Assembly: GCF_011455495.1 (NCBI RefSeq) | Contig: NZ_CP015029.1 | Coordinates: 1,426,740 to 1,490,739 of the forward strand | Direction: 5' to 3' | Length of the DNA: 64,000 nt | Source: Frederiksenia canicola | GTDB taxonomy: Bacteria > Pseudomonadota > Gammaproteobacteria > Enterobacterales > Pasteurellaceae | In this document: one piece after another, positions 11,186 through 20,837 of the stretch | Layout of the letters: each line of letters starts with the position of its first letter | Numbering within the stretch: the stretch's first letter is position 1 | Program-made: the position numbers and the translations under genes | The notes under the pieces: model-generated | The model's input: the letters and a program-made list of their open reading frames with translations, nothing else | What the model was told of the DNA's origin: nothing | Database searches by the model: none

Positions 11186-11332
11186 TAAATTTTTATGGGT
11201 ATGAATTTTCGCTAAAAGTAGCGGATTTTTATCATTTTGACAAGAACGGACGGAATTTTTTGTTCTTCGCTCTGTCAGAAGCAACTCAAATCAAATAATG
11301 TTTAGAATGAATAAAGAATTTAGGGTAATACT

Positions 11333-12901
11333 TTGCAACATGTTGTTTTTGCACGAGATCGTCGACGTAAGAAATATCGCTTAAAAGCGATTGCGTTTTT
11401 AGTGGCGATACTTTCCGCATCTATTGGAATTTTTCTCACATTTAACACTTCACAAGAGAACACGTCGATAGCACTCAATGTTTCTGCGACGAGTGGTTTG
11501 CAAAAAAAAGACGGGAACTTACCGCTTGTTACCACGGAAAATGTCGATCCCATTTCCACTTTTGCTGCGAACACAGCATTAATGGCTCTGTCATGGCTAC
11601 CGGAAGATAGCCAAACTCTCACCTATATTCAAATCGAACAAGGTGAGTTAGAAGAACCTGTTTCACAAGGTGTGGTGGATGAAAATGCAACGTCTTATGA
11701 AGATGATTTTGTGGCAGAAGATGATATTGATGATGAAACCATTCAAAGACTGCAAGCGGAAGGACTAAAACAAGATGATTTATTATCTCCTGATGCAGAA
11801 GAGGCATTGAATAGTTTTTTGGACGTGGCTGATGAGGCAATCAGAATTCAAAATCAGTTTAGCTATACTGTCGCGAAGGGCGATAAGTTACAAGATGTTT
11901 TGGAACAATCGGGTTTAAGCCCTGCTACGGCAAAATTTTTAGAGAAAAAATTTCCGCAGTTAGCGAAATTAAGTGCGGGTCAGCAGTTTTACTGGATTCT
12001 AGGTAAAGACGGTGAGCTGGAATATATGAACTGGCTCGTCTCTGAAAAAGAAGAAAAAATTTTTGAGCGGAAATCCGAAAATCAATTTTCGGTACAAACC
12101 GTTAAAAAACAAGGTGAATGGCGGCAAGATATTGTACGTGGCTCGATCAATGGTGACTTTAAATCAAGTTTAAAAGCTCAAGGGCTTTCATCGCGTCAAA
12201 TTAATCAGCTGGTTGCCGCTTTACAATGGCAAGTTTCTCTCAATAAATTAAAAAAAGGGGATAAGTTTGTCATTTTAGTGAAACGTGAATATATCAATGG
12301 CAAAGTCACCGAATTAGGCAATGTGGAAGCGATTCATTTGATGACAAGCAATAAAAGTTATTATGCGATTCAAGCGGATAATGGCCGTTATTATAGTCGC
12401 CATGGTGAGACGCTCGGAAAAGGCTTTGCTCGCTATCCATTGCAATCAAAACCAAGAATTTCATCACCGTTTAACCCAAGACGATTACACCCTGTAACCC
12501 GCCGAGTCGCACCGCATAAAGGCGTCGATTTTGGATTACCTATAGGCACCCCAATTATTGCACCTGCCGATGGTGTGGTAGAACACGTGGCCTATCAAGC
12601 AAATGGGGCGGGGCGTTATATTAAAATCCGTCATGGGGGGCAATATACAACGGTTTATATGCACTTAAGCCGTCAATTAGTGAGAGTTGGGCAATCTGTT
12701 AAAAAAGGCGAACGTATTGCACTTTCAGGCAACACGGGACGTTCGACAGGACCGCATTTACATTATGAGTTTCATATCAATGGGCACCCAGTCAATCCAA
12801 TGACGGTAAAACTGCCAGGAACAGGATCGGGAATGCCAGACAAAGAGCGTAAGGCATTTTTAGTTAAAGCAAAATCTATCGAGTCAAAACTTAAACTTTA
12901 A
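11333..12901 (+). CDS. mepM: Murein endopeptidase MepM-like, M23 metallopeptidase
   Basis: A 522-residue envelope protein with an N-terminal membrane anchor (about 17-37), an acidic linker (about 85-150), a LysM/OapA-like domain (YTVAKGDKLQDVLEQSGLS, about 173-191) and a C-terminal M23 domain. Zinc and catalytic residues are visible in HKGVDFGLPIGTPI (His and Asp) and GPHLHYEFHINGHPVNP (HLH). It is predicted to cut peptidoglycan crosslinks during growth. The start is TTG at 11333 with AGGGT 6 bases upstream; no in-frame ATG exists nearby. The neighbourhood znuB-znuC-mepM matches H. influenzae HI0407-HI0409. Confidence 0.88.
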   Translation: MQHVVFARDRRRKKYRLKAIAFLVAILSASIGIFLTFNTSQENTSIALNVSATSGLQKKDGNLPLVTTENVDPISTFAANTALMALSWLPEDSQTLTYIQIEQGELEEPVSQGVVDENATSYEDDFVAEDDIDDETIQRLQAEGLKQDDLLSPDAEEALNSFLDVADEAIRIQNQFSYTVAKGDKLQDVLEQSGLSPATAKFLEKKFPQLAKLSAGQQFYWILGKDGELEYMNWLVSEKEEKIFERKSENQFSVQTVKKQGEWRQDIVRGSINGDFKSSLKAQGLSSRQINQLVAALQWQVSLNKLKKGDKFVILVKREYINGKVTELGNVEAIHLMTSNKSYYAIQADNGRYYSRHGETLGKGFARYPLQSKPRISSPFNPRRLHPVTRRVAPHKGVDFGLPIGTPIIAPADGVVEHVAYQANGAGRYIKIRHGGQYTTVYMHLSRQLVRVGQSVKKGERIALSGNTGRSTGPHLHYEFHINGHPVNPMTVKLPGTGSGMPDKERKAFLVKAKSIESKLKL

Positions 12902-12910
12902 GGAATATAT

Positions 12911-13594
12911 ATGCAAAAAAAATTGGCTACACTTATTTTAGGTACACTTTTTTCCACAAGCTTGATGGCTGAAGTGAATTTACAAAAGCAACTTGAAGCC
13001 GTTGGGGCAACAAATGTGATGCTATCCGATTCTGCATTACCGGGTTTTAAAACCGCAGTGTCTGATCAAGGCGTTGTACAAATCAGTCAAGATGGTCGTT
13101 TTGTGATTTATGGAAATATTTTTGAGTTAAAAAATGGCAAAGCCATTGATATTACAAATCAAGCGTTGCTTTCTCAACTGGAGAGCCTAAAAGATGAAAT
13201 GATTGTTTATCCCGCGAAGAATCAAAAACATGTGGTCACGGTATTTATGGATATTACTTGCCATTACTGCCATTTATTACATGGAAAAATGAAAGAATAT
13301 AACGACTTAGGGATTACTGTTCGCTATTTAGCTTTCCCGCGTGGTGGAATGAATACGCAAACCGCAAAACAGATGGAAGCCATTTGGACAGCGAAAGACA
13401 AGGTGTTTGCTTTGGATGAAGCGGAAAAAGGAAACTTACCAAAAGAGCAAAAAACACCCAATATTGTTAAAAAACATTATGAGTTAGGCATCAAATTTGG
13501 GGTAAATGGCACACCAAATATTATCACTGAAGAAGGCCAAGTTATTCCAGGCTTTGTAGAGCCAAAAGAATTACTCAGTATGCTTAACCAATAA
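12911..13594 (+). CDS. dsbC: Periplasmic disulfide isomerase DsbC
   Basis: A 227-residue secreted thiol isomerase. Signal peptide cleavage is expected after residue 20 (SLMA). An N-terminal dimerisation domain (about 21-85) is followed by a thioredoxin domain with active site CHYC at 117-120. E. coli DsbC has CGYC, so Gly is replaced by His here. These are the only two cysteines, so the structural disulfide of E. coli DsbC is absent. It reshuffles wrong disulfides and is kept reduced by DsbD. It is followed by recJ, as in H. influenzae and E. coli. Confidence 0.93.
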   Translation: MQKKLATLILGTLFSTSLMAEVNLQKQLEAVGATNVMLSDSALPGFKTAVSDQGVVQISQDGRFVIYGNIFELKNGKAIDITNQALLSQLESLKDEMIVYPAKNQKHVVTVFMDITCHYCHLLHGKMKEYNDLGITVRYLAFPRGGMNTQTAKQMEAIWTAKDKVFALDEAEKGNLPKEQKTPNIVKKHYELGIKFGVNGTPNIITEEGQVIPGFVEPKELLSMLNQ

Positions 13595-13598
13595 TCTT

Positions 13599-13656
13599 AC
13601 AAGCGGTCAGATTCTCGCAAAAATTTGCAAATTTTTCATCGGAACTGACCGCTTGT
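13599..13656. terminator. Inverted pair of uptake signals forming a 12-bp stem between dsbC and recJ
   Basis: ACAAGCGGTCAG (13599-13610) and CTGACCGCTTGT (13645-13656) are exact reverse complements with a 34-base AT-rich loop. Such head-to-head uptake signals downstream of genes are known in this family as candidate terminators; no long T run follows, so termination efficiency is uncertain. Confidence 0.6.
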
Positions 13657-13699
13657 TGTTTTCGTTACTTTATATCCGATTGATGTTATTTTACTTATA

Positions 13700-15418
13700 A
13701 TGCAAAAAATCATTAAACGTCGTCCGTTGCTGACTACGGAGAACCTATCTGAAATTCCCCTTTTAAATCGCCTTTACCAAGCTCGAGGCGTGGTATCTCG
13801 CAGAGAATTGGAACTCTCTTTAAAACATCTACATAATCCAAATTTACTCGTAAATATAGAGCAAGCGGTTGAGCTGTTATGGCAAAGTTATCAAACACAA
13901 GCACGCATTGTGATTGTTGGGGATTTTGATGCCGATGGTGCAACAAGTACAGCACTAGCCATTTTAGCATTGCGACAATTCGGTTTTCAGTCTGTTGATT
14001 ATCTCATTCCTGATCGTTTTTCCCAAGGATACGGGCTAAGTGTTGATGTCGCCAAAATGGTGATCGCAAAAGGGGCTGATTTAGTGCTGACGGTCGATAA
14101 CGGCATTTCATCTTTCGATGGCATTAATTTACTGAAATCTCATCAAATCAAAGTGTTGGTGACGGATCACCATTTACCTTCAGACGAATTACCCGCAGCT
14201 GATGCGATGGTCAATCCAAATCTGGCTGCTTGCGATTTTCCTTCGAAGTCATTAGCGGGGGTAGGGGTTATCTTTTATGTTATGGTTGCGTTGCGAGCAA
14301 AGTTACGCCAAGAAAATGTATTTGAAGGTAAACCAGAGCCGAATATCACAGAATTACTCGATCTCGTTGCATTAGGTACGGTGGCCGATGTGGTGCCTCT
14401 TGATCATAATAATCGTATTTTGATCGCTCAGGGATTACATCGTATTCGTTCAGGCCATTGTCGAGTGGGTATTCAAGCCCTTGCAGAAGTCAGTAAACGT
14501 GATCTAGCCAGCTTGCAAGCCAGTGATCTTGGCTTTGCGATTGCCCCACGCTTGAATGCCGCAGGGCGTTTGGAAAATATGTCGCTTGGGGTTGAATTAT
14601 TGATTAGTGATAATTTATCTGAGGCTCGTCAATTAGCTTTAGAGTTAGATGCACTTAATCAAACCCGTAAAGAGTTTGAGCAAGAAATGAAAAGCGAAGC
14701 GTTAGCAATTTGTGCCAAGCTTCCTAATATTGCAGACAGTGATTCTGCTCATGGCATCATATTGTACCAACCAGATTGGCATCAAGGCGTGATTGGTATC
14801 TTGGCTTCTCGCATTAAAGATCAATTCCATCGACCTGTAATAGCGTTTGCTCAAGACGATGCTGAAGGAAAATTTTTACGAGGATCAGCACGATCGATTT
14901 CAGGCGTTCATATTCGTGATTTATTTGAGCGAATTGACACTTATCATCCTAATCTGTTAGTCAAATTTGGCGGGCATGCAATGGCAGCGGGGTTGACTAT
15001 TGCGGAAGAAAACTTAGGGTTATTTCAGCAAATATTTAACCAAACTCTTCAAGACTTTGTTGAGCCAGAACAATTAACTGGCGTTATTTATACTGATGGT
15101 GAATTAGCTCACAATGAATTAAATTTAGCAACCGCAGAATTAATCAAAAATGCAGGGCCTTGGGGACAACATTTTGCCGAACCTTTATTTGAAGGAGAGT
15201 TTCGTATTTTACAACAACGTTTAGTTGGAGAAAGACACCTTAAATTACTTGTCGAAAGCCGTGATGGAATGCTGTTAGATGCGATATGGTTTAATGTTGA
15301 TTTACGGCAATATCCTGATTTATCAATAAAATCAGCAAGATTAGTGTATAGATTAGAAATAAATGAATTCCGTGGCAATCGAAATATTCAGCTTATGATA
15401 GAAAATTTATCAATTTAA
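13700..15418 (+). CDS. recJ: Single-stranded-DNA exonuclease RecJ
   Basis: A 572-residue DHH-family 5'-3' ssDNA exonuclease for recombination and mismatch repair. Motifs: DFDADGATSTA (about 74-84), LTVDNGISS, the eponymous VTDHHLPSDELP (about 154-165), VNPNL, LDLVALGTVADVVPL, then DHHA1 with NAAGRLENMS and KFGGHAMAAGLT (about 422-433). Length and order fit the family. The ATG at 13700 has no obvious ribosome site. It may depend partly on the dsbC transcript through the intervening stem. Confidence 0.95.
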   Translation: MQKIIKRRPLLTTENLSEIPLLNRLYQARGVVSRRELELSLKHLHNPNLLVNIEQAVELLWQSYQTQARIVIVGDFDADGATSTALAILALRQFGFQSVDYLIPDRFSQGYGLSVDVAKMVIAKGADLVLTVDNGISSFDGINLLKSHQIKVLVTDHHLPSDELPAADAMVNPNLAACDFPSKSLAGVGVIFYVMVALRAKLRQENVFEGKPEPNITELLDLVALGTVADVVPLDHNNRILIAQGLHRIRSGHCRVGIQALAEVSKRDLASLQASDLGFAIAPRLNAAGRLENMSLGVELLISDNLSEARQLALELDALNQTRKEFEQEMKSEALAICAKLPNIADSDSAHGIILYQPDWHQGVIGILASRIKDQFHRPVIAFAQDDAEGKFLRGSARSISGVHIRDLFERIDTYHPNLLVKFGGHAMAAGLTIAEENLGLFQQIFNQTLQDFVEPEQLTGVIYTDGELAHNELNLATAELIKNAGPWGQHFAEPLFEGEFRILQQRLVGERHLKLLVESRDGMLLDAIWFNVDLRQYPDLSIKSARLVYRLEINEFRGNRNIQLMIENLSI

Positions 15419-15553
15419 ATTATGAATAAAAAGCTAGAACAAATATATTTTGTAGTGTACAATTTGAGAGATTTTACGTTATGCCTAATAAAGTAAAACT
15501 TTATTTTGAATTTCGGTAAGCTTTTATCCTCATTTTCAAAAGGACGCCTTAAA

Positions 15554-16399
15554 ATGAACAAAACAATTTCTCGCAGTCTACTATTAACAAGTGTTGCTCT
15601 TGCTGTAACAGCTTGTGGTAATTTAAGCAAAGTATCTGATGAAGGTACTACTGACAATCCAGTTTTCCCAAAAATTTCTGAATCTAAGTTTAACCACGAT
15701 GGTTCACAATTTGGTTCTTGGCCAAACTGGGAAAATGTTCGTCAAATTGAACGTGGTATGAACAAAGACGAGCTTTATAACTTAATTGGTCGTCCACACT
15801 TTGCGGAAGGTTTATACGGTGTTCGTGAATGGGACTACGCATTCAACTATCGTGAAAACGGTATGCACAAAATCTGTCAATTTAAAATTTTATTTGACAA
15901 AAATATGAATGCACAAAGCTTCTACTGGTATCCAAATGGTTGTAACGGTAATTCAGCCTTCAACTTAAGTGGTGATTTCTTGTTTGATTTCGACAAGGAC
16001 ACTTTAACAGCAAAAGGTAAAGAGGTCGTTGATAATGTTGCTGCACAATTAAAATCTTCTGGTGCTCAACAGGTGAAAATTGCTGGTTATACCGACCGTT
16101 TAGGTTCAGAACAATATAACTTGAACCTTTCACAACGCCGTGCAAATATGGTTAAAGCACGTTTAGCACAACAAGGCGTAACAGCACAAATGGATGCAGT
16201 AGGCTACGGTAAAGCTAACCAAGTGAAAGCTTGTGATGGTGTTCACGGTCAAGAGTTAAGAGACTGCTTACGTCCTAACCGTCGTGTAGAAATCTCTGCA
16301 AACGGTGGTGTAATGAAGCAAAATGAAGGTGGCAATGTCGCAGGTCCAAATGGTCCTACACCACTTTATCAAACACCATCATATGACGGTAACAAATAA
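15554..16399 (+). CDS. Outer-membrane lipoprotein with BamE/SmpA-like and OmpA domains
   Basis: A 281-residue lipoprotein: signal peptide ending VTAC with Cys21 as the lipidation site, a SmpA/OmlA (BamE)-like domain (about 60-125, RQIERGMNKDELYNLIGRP), then a C-terminal OmpA/MotB peptidoglycan-binding domain (about 145-245, FDFDKDTLTAKG, GYTDRLGSEQYNLNLSQRRA, RPNRRVEI). It probably tethers the outer membrane to the cell wall. The ATG at 15554 is chosen over an in-frame codon at 15506 because AAAAGGAC precedes it and the signal peptide begins there. Exact orthology to a named E. coli protein is not clear. Confidence 0.88.
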   Translation: MNKTISRSLLLTSVALAVTACGNLSKVSDEGTTDNPVFPKISESKFNHDGSQFGSWPNWENVRQIERGMNKDELYNLIGRPHFAEGLYGVREWDYAFNYRENGMHKICQFKILFDKNMNAQSFYWYPNGCNGNSAFNLSGDFLFDFDKDTLTAKGKEVVDNVAAQLKSSGAQQVKIAGYTDRLGSEQYNLNLSQRRANMVKARLAQQGVTAQMDAVGYGKANQVKACDGVHGQELRDCLRPNRRVEISANGGVMKQNEGGNVAGPNGPTPLYQTPSYDGNK

Positions 16400-16416
16400 T
16401 TTTTAACAGCAAGAAC

Positions 16417-16450
16417 AGAAAGGGTGAGTCAATCGCCCTTTCTTTTTTTC
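16417..16450 (+). terminator. Rho-independent terminator of the OmpA-type lipoprotein gene
   Basis: AGAAAGGG (16417-16424) pairs with CCCTTTCT (16436-16443), followed by a run of T. Confidence 0.85.
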
Positions 16451-16464
16451 TATTCGGAGAGTTT

Positions 16465-17286
16465 ATGTTTTACCAAGCTATTGCATTTGACCTTGATGGT
16501 ACTTTATTGACTAGCCAAGCCACAATCTTAGATTCTAGTAAACAAGCAATTAAGCAAGCCCAAGCCTTGGGATTGAAAGTTTTTATTGTGACAGGACGCC
16601 ATCATACAGCGGTACGTCCTTACTATCACGAACTCGGTTTGGATACACCAGTAGTTTGTTGTAACGGCACCTATCTTTATGATTTTAAACAGGATAAAGT
16701 GCTATGGGGTAATCCACTGACCACAGCACAAGCCAATTTTCTGGTGAAGTCAGCTCAAGAACTTGGTATCCACGTTGCAATTTATACACGAGATAGCATG
16801 ACTTACGAACAACTCAATGCGCATTTCACCAAGTTTCTCAAATGGGTGGATAGCTGCGAAGATAGTGTACGACCAAGTGTCAAGCAGGTGAATTTCCCCG
16901 AACTGTTAGATGGTAATACCTTAATTTGGAAAGTGCTCATTAGTGATCCTGATCTGGAAAAAATGCAAAATTTTGTTGAAAAGTTACCGCTTGATCAATT
17001 CAGTCCTGAATGGTCTTGGGTCGATCGCGTTGATATTACGGCTCAAGGAAACAGCAAAGGGGAATGTTTAACAGAATTGCTGAAACTTGAAAATATTGAT
17101 CCCAAAAATGTGATTGCCTTTGGTGATAACTTCAATGATATTAGTATGTTATCTACTGTTGGTATGGGCATTGCGATGGGGGAGTCAGAGCAAGAAGTTC
17201 AACAGCATGCTAAAATGACCATCGGCTCAAACAATGAAGATAGCATTGCTCAAACCTTGAACCAGTTATTAGGGATCGTCAAATGA
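16465..17286 (+). CDS. ybhA: HAD phosphatase YbhA (pyridoxal phosphate phosphatase-like)
   Basis: A 273-residue Cof-type HAD hydrolase. Motif I DLDGTLL (about 9-15), motif II TGRHH (about 44-48), a C2 cap, then NSKGECL and motif IV FGDNFNDISML are intact. The VTGRHHTAV, VVCCNGTYLYD and FGDNFNDISML stretches match E. coli YbhA closely, which dephosphorylates pyridoxal 5'-phosphate among other small phosphates. CGGAGAG precedes the ATG. Its stop overlaps the next gene start (ATGA), so the two are translationally coupled. Confidence 0.86.
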   Translation: MFYQAIAFDLDGTLLTSQATILDSSKQAIKQAQALGLKVFIVTGRHHTAVRPYYHELGLDTPVVCCNGTYLYDFKQDKVLWGNPLTTAQANFLVKSAQELGIHVAIYTRDSMTYEQLNAHFTKFLKWVDSCEDSVRPSVKQVNFPELLDGNTLIWKVLISDPDLEKMQNFVEKLPLDQFSPEWSWVDRVDITAQGNSKGECLTELLKLENIDPKNVIAFGDNFNDISMLSTVGMGIAMGESEQEVQQHAKMTIGSNNEDSIAQTLNQLLGIVK

Positions 17287-17819
17287 TTATCCGCAAATCA
17301 CAACCAGCTGATTTTCAATACATTTTAGGTATTTACAACCAAGCTATCCCCACTCATCAAGTCACCGCCGATCTGTTTTTGGCGACACAACAAAGCCGTC
17401 AAGGTTGGTTTGATTTCCATTTAAATAGCGAAAAATACCCGCTTTGGACGGTGGAGGATGGCACAGGAATTGCAGGATGGTTTAGTTTTTCGCCATTCTA
17501 TGAGCGACCTGCTTTTGTGCATACTTCTGAAATTAGCATCTATCTCGATGCATCTGCTAAAGGCAAAGGATATGGCTCAAAAATCATTCAATATATGCAA
17601 GATGTGATGCTCGATCATGAAATTCATACGCTGATGGCGTATGTGTTTGAGATGAACCAAGTCAGCCAAAGCTTGATGAAAAAGCATCAATTTGAATGTT
17701 GGGGGCGTTTCCCAAATATTGCAAATATGGGAAAAGATGAGCAGGGTAAAGATAAATGGCGAACGCTGCTAATGATGTCTTATCAAAAAGGCATTACAAG
17801 CGGTGAGATTCACGAATAA
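17283..17819 (+). CDS. GNAT family N-acetyltransferase (phosphinothricin acetyltransferase-like)
   Basis: A 178-residue GNAT protein: IRKSQPADFQYILGIYNQAI at the N-terminus, EISIYLDASAKGKGYGSKII (acetyl-CoA loop, about 82-101) and a C-terminal NQVSQSLMKKHQFECWGRFPN block. This resembles the Pat/Bar subfamily that acetylates methionine sulfoximine-like amino acids; the real substrate is unknown. It overlaps ybhA by 4 bases. The last codons are formed by an uptake signal (ACAAGCGGTGAGATTC), so the C-terminal tail GITSGEIHE is probably a by-product of that insertion. Confidence 0.82.
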   Translation: MIIRKSQPADFQYILGIYNQAIPTHQVTADLFLATQQSRQGWFDFHLNSEKYPLWTVEDGTGIAGWFSFSPFYERPAFVHTSEISIYLDASAKGKGYGSKIIQYMQDVMLDHEIHTLMAYVFEMNQVSQSLMKKHQFECWGRFPNIANMGKDEQGKDKWRTLLMMSYQKGITSGEIHE

Positions 17820-17913
17820 TTTTGCAAAAATTGCATAAACTGCTTGCATATTTAAGCCGAATTTTGCAATCTAGCAAGCAGATTATTCATAATAAATAGA
17901 CAGGAGATAAGTG

Positions 17914-18801
17914 ATGGCAAAACCGTTATTTTCAGGCAGTATTGTGGCATTACTCACGCCAATGATTGATGGCGAAATTAGTTTTGAAGACTTAAAAAAG
18001 CTCATTGAATTCCACATCAACGCAGGAACACATGCTATCGTTTTAGTCGGAACCACAGGTGAATCAACTACACTCACGATTGACGAGCAAGTCCGTTTAA
18101 TTAAAAAAGGTGTAGAATATGCCGCAGGTCGTATTCCAATTATTGCAGGCACAGGTTCAAACTCAACGAATGAAGCCATTACCTTAACCAAATTACTTGG
18201 TGATAGCGGTGTTGCAGGTTGTTTGACCGTTGTGCCTTATTACAACAAGCCAACACAAGAAGGCATGTATCAGCATTTCAAAACCATCGCAGAAGCTTCT
18301 GATCTTCCACAAATTCTCTATAATGTCCCAAGTCGTACAGGGAGTGATTTGAAGCCAGAAACCGTAGCACGTTTAGCAAAAATTCCAAATATCGTTGGAA
18401 TTAAAGAGGCAACTGGCGATGTCAGCCGTGTGAAACAAATTAAAGAGCTTGCGGGTGAGGATTTTATTTTCTTAAGTGGTGATGATGCGACAGGTCTAGA
18501 ATCGATGAAACTCGGTGGGCAAGGTGTGATTTCTGTTACCAATAACCTAGCTGCTGCCGATATGGCGAAAATGTGCGAATTAGCCTTGGAAGGTAAATTT
18601 GAAGAAGCGGACGAAATCAATGAGCGTTTAATGGGGTTACACCATGATTTATTTATCGAAGGTAATCCAATTCCGGTAAAATGGGCAGCCTATAAAATAG
18701 GCTTGATTTCGCAACCAAGTTTACGTTTACCGTTGACACTTTTATCAGAAGAATCGCAGCCAAAAGTGCTTGCGGCATTACAAAAAGCAGGACTAGTTTA
18801 G
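17914..18801 (+). CDS. dapA: 4-hydroxy-tetrahydrodipicolinate synthase
   Basis: A 295-residue aldolase condensing pyruvate with aspartate semialdehyde, the first step of the diaminopimelate/lysine branch; dapB of the same pathway is at 53348. Visible features: TTGEST (about 47-52), catalytic Tyr in YNVPSRTG (Y136), Schiff-base Lys164 in GIKEATGD, and the GDDA loop. ATG 17914 with AGGAG 7 bases upstream is preferred to GTG 17911. Confidence 0.96.
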   Translation: MAKPLFSGSIVALLTPMIDGEISFEDLKKLIEFHINAGTHAIVLVGTTGESTTLTIDEQVRLIKKGVEYAAGRIPIIAGTGSNSTNEAITLTKLLGDSGVAGCLTVVPYYNKPTQEGMYQHFKTIAEASDLPQILYNVPSRTGSDLKPETVARLAKIPNIVGIKEATGDVSRVKQIKELAGEDFIFLSGDDATGLESMKLGGQGVISVTNNLAAADMAKMCELALEGKFEEADEINERLMGLHHDLFIEGNPIPVKWAAYKIGLISQPSLRLPLTLLSEESQPKVLAALQKAGLV

Positions 18802-18806
18802 CACTG

Positions 18807-18842
18807 AAAAAACAAAGCCCCGTTATCTCTAACGGGGCTTTG
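18807..18842 (-). terminator. Bidirectional terminator between dapA and folD
   Basis: CAAAGCCCCGTTA (18813-18825) and TAACGGGGCTTTG (18830-18842) form a 13-bp stem. On the minus strand it is followed by six T, so it chiefly serves folD; it can also stop dapA transcripts. Confidence 0.85.
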
Positions 18843-18870
18843 CAAATGTTGAAGAGAATCTAACCGCTTG

Positions 18871-19725
18871 CTATTCTCTAATGTGTTGTTGATAGGCTTG
18901 CAACGTATTTTGCATCAGCATTGCAACTGTCATCGGTCCAACTCCACCAGGTACAGGAGTAATAAAGCTGGCTTTTTGGCTTGCTATATCAAACTCAACA
19001 TCGCCTACCAGTTTTCCATCAAGACGATTAATCCCCACATCAATTACAACAGCACCTTCTTTAACCCACTCACCTGATATAAACTGAGGTTTGCCAACAG
19101 CGACAACTAAAATATCGGCTTGACGAATATGTGAGGCTAAATCTTTAGTAAAACGATGAGTGACCGTGACGGTACAACCACCGAGTAATAACTCTAATGC
19201 CATTGGACGACCAACAATATTTGATGCTCCTACAATGACAGCATGCTTCCCATATAAGTCAATCCCCGTCGTTTCAAGCAATTTCATAACACCGTAAGGC
19301 GTGCAAGCTCGCAAAGTGGGAATGCGTTGGCACAGTCTTCCCACATTATAAGGATGGAAGCCATCGACATCTTTGTCTGGCTGAATTGCTTCAATCACTT
19401 TTGTCGTATCAATATGAGAAGGCAATGGTAGCTGTACTAAAATACCGTCTACGCTTTCGTCATGATTTAACTCATCAATCAATTTGAGTAACGCTTGTTC
19501 GCTAGTTTCTTGTGGTAAATCGAATGATTTTGACTGAATACCAATTTCAGCACAGCTTTTACGTTTACTGTTTACATAAACTTGTGAAGCAGCATCTGAA
19601 CCTACCAAGATAACAGCTAGTCCTGGGCTTCGTTTCCCTTTTTCCTGATATTGTTTGATTTGCTGAGCGATCTCATCTTTGATTTGGCTTGAAAGGGCAG
19701 AACCTGAAATAATTTGGGCAGACAT
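18871..19725 (-). CDS. folD: Methylenetetrahydrofolate dehydrogenase / cyclohydrolase FolD
   Basis: A 284-residue bifunctional one-carbon enzyme interconverting methylene-, methenyl- and 10-formyl-tetrahydrofolate with NADP. Catalytic segment YVNSKRKSC (about 50-58), QLPLPSH (about 99-105), DKDVDGFHP, the NADP fold [14 protein letters not shown] and the C-terminal [15 protein letters not shown] signature are present. AGGAG precedes the ATG. Confidence 0.97.
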   Translation of the reverse strand: MSAQIISGSALSSQIKDEIAQQIKQYQEKGKRSPGLAVILVGSDAASQVYVNSKRKSCAEIGIQSKSFDLPQETSEQALLKLIDELNHDESVDGILVQLPLPSHIDTTKVIEAIQPDKDVDGFHPYNVGRLCQRIPTLRACTPYGVMKLLETTGIDLYGKHAVIVGASNIVGRPMALELLLGGCTVTVTHRFTKDLASHIRQADILVVAVGKPQFISGEWVKEGAVVIDVGINRLDGKLVGDVEFDIASQKASFITPVPGGVGPMTVAMLMQNTLQAYQQHIRE

Positions 19726-19886
19726 TGCAACTCCTAAGAAACGAAAACGTTTGCTATTTTCTCAAAAAAAGCGTGGTTTGATAAGTAAAATATCGTTTTA
19801 ATGTTCAAAGAACAGACATTCAAAGCCTTGCTATATAAAAATGATTGACGATGTTTAAAAAGAAATTATAATGCTCCTATCTTTAT

Positions 19887-19963
19887 CGGCGAGTAGCGCA
19901 GCTTGGTAGCGCAACTGGTTTGGGACCAGTGGGTCGTAGGTTCAAATCCTATCTCGCCGACCA
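19887..19963 (+). tRNA. tRNA-Pro (anticodon TGG)
   Basis: A 77-base cloverleaf with encoded CCA. The acceptor CGGCGAG pairs with CTCGCCG; the anticodon arm is ACTGG-TTTGGGA-CCAGT with anticodon TGG; the T arm holds GTTCAAATC. Confidence 0.95.
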
Positions 19964-19995
19964 TTTCTTTTCATTTCAACATGATTCCTTACACT

Positions 19996-20072
<77 letters not shown>

Positions 20073-20094
20073 TTAAACAACAGCAGTGACACTT

Positions 20095-20634
20095 ATGAAA
20101 AAACACCACATTGAAACACTTATTTCTCGTGAAGATGTTCATCAACGTATTAAAGAATTAGGTAAAGAAATTAATCATTACTATCAGCATAATCACTGTG
20201 AGAGCCTCGTTGTTGTTGGGTTATTACGTGGTTCTTTTATGTTTATGGCTGATCTTGTTCGTGAATTACAATTGCCGATTGAGGTGGATTTTCTAACGGC
20301 GTCTAGCTATGGTTCAAGCACAGAATCAAGCCGAGATGTGAAGATCTTAAAAGATCTTGATGGGGAAATTCACGGCAAAGATGTATTAATTGTTGAAGAT
20401 ATTATTGATACAGGCTTTACCCTTGATAAAGTTCGTGAAATTTTGAAGTTACGTGATCCTCGTTCTGTGGCGATCTGTACTTTGCTTGATAAACCTTCTC
20501 GTCGTGAAGTTGATGTGCCGGTTGAGTGGATTGGTTTTGCCATTCCTGATGAATTTGTCGTAGGGTATGGAATTGATTATGCTCAACATTACCGCAATTT
20601 GGACTACATTGCCAAAGTTGTGATTGATGAGTAA
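20095..20634 (+). CDS. hpt: Hypoxanthine phosphoribosyltransferase
   Basis: A 179-residue type I phosphoribosyltransferase salvaging hypoxanthine (and guanine) to IMP/GMP. The PRPP signature [14 protein letters not shown] (about 102-115), [14 protein letters not shown], the [20 protein letters not shown] flexible loop region and the [18 protein letters not shown] purine-binding block are all present. I take ATG 20095 (MKKHHIETL) over GTG 20086, which does not extend similarity. The start lies only 22 bases after tRNA-Arg, so hpt is probably transcribed from the tRNA promoter. Confidence 0.94.
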   Translation: MKKHHIETLISREDVHQRIKELGKEINHYYQHNHCESLVVVGLLRGSFMFMADLVRELQLPIEVDFLTASSYGSSTESSRDVKILKDLDGEIHGKDVLIVEDIIDTGFTLDKVREILKLRDPRSVAICTLLDKPSRREVDVPVEWIGFAIPDEFVVGYGIDYAQHYRNLDYIAKVVIDE

Positions 20635-20708
20635 TTGCAACATTTTTTGAGAATCTGACCGCTTGTAGATTAGTTTTTATTACTAGGCTTAACTCTCTTT
20701 ATGGGCAT

Positions 20709-20748
20709 TAAAATACCGTTTGAAGAACACGTCAAACGGTATTTTTTA
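20709..20748 (+). terminator. Rho-independent terminator of hpt
   Basis: AAAATACCGTTTGA and TCAAACGGTATTTT form a long stem followed by T residues. Confidence 0.85.
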
Positions 20749-20792
20749 TGGCTAAATATTGGGGTATTTAGGAAAGAACTGTTGGTTTGCCT

Positions 20793-20820
20793 AAAAGGTG
20801 AGCATATATGATCACCTTTT
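20793..20820 (-). terminator. Terminator of the GDSL autotransporter gene
   Basis: AAAAGGTGA (20793-20801) pairs with TCACCTTTT (20812-20820), 18 bases past the esterase stop on the minus strand. It is symmetric and could act in both directions. Confidence 0.65.
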
Positions 20821-20837
20821 AATTAAGTGTGCTGTGA

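Noticed and set aside
11186-11284. Upstream extension of ZnuC to a TTG start
   Set aside because: The added residues have no family similarity and would fill most of the intergenic space shared with divergent mepM.
11186-11332. Zur-binding site between znuC and mepM
   Set aside because: An AAGAAC...GTTCTT inverted repeat is visible near 11242-11267 but does not resemble the known Zur box; spacing is too wide to claim.
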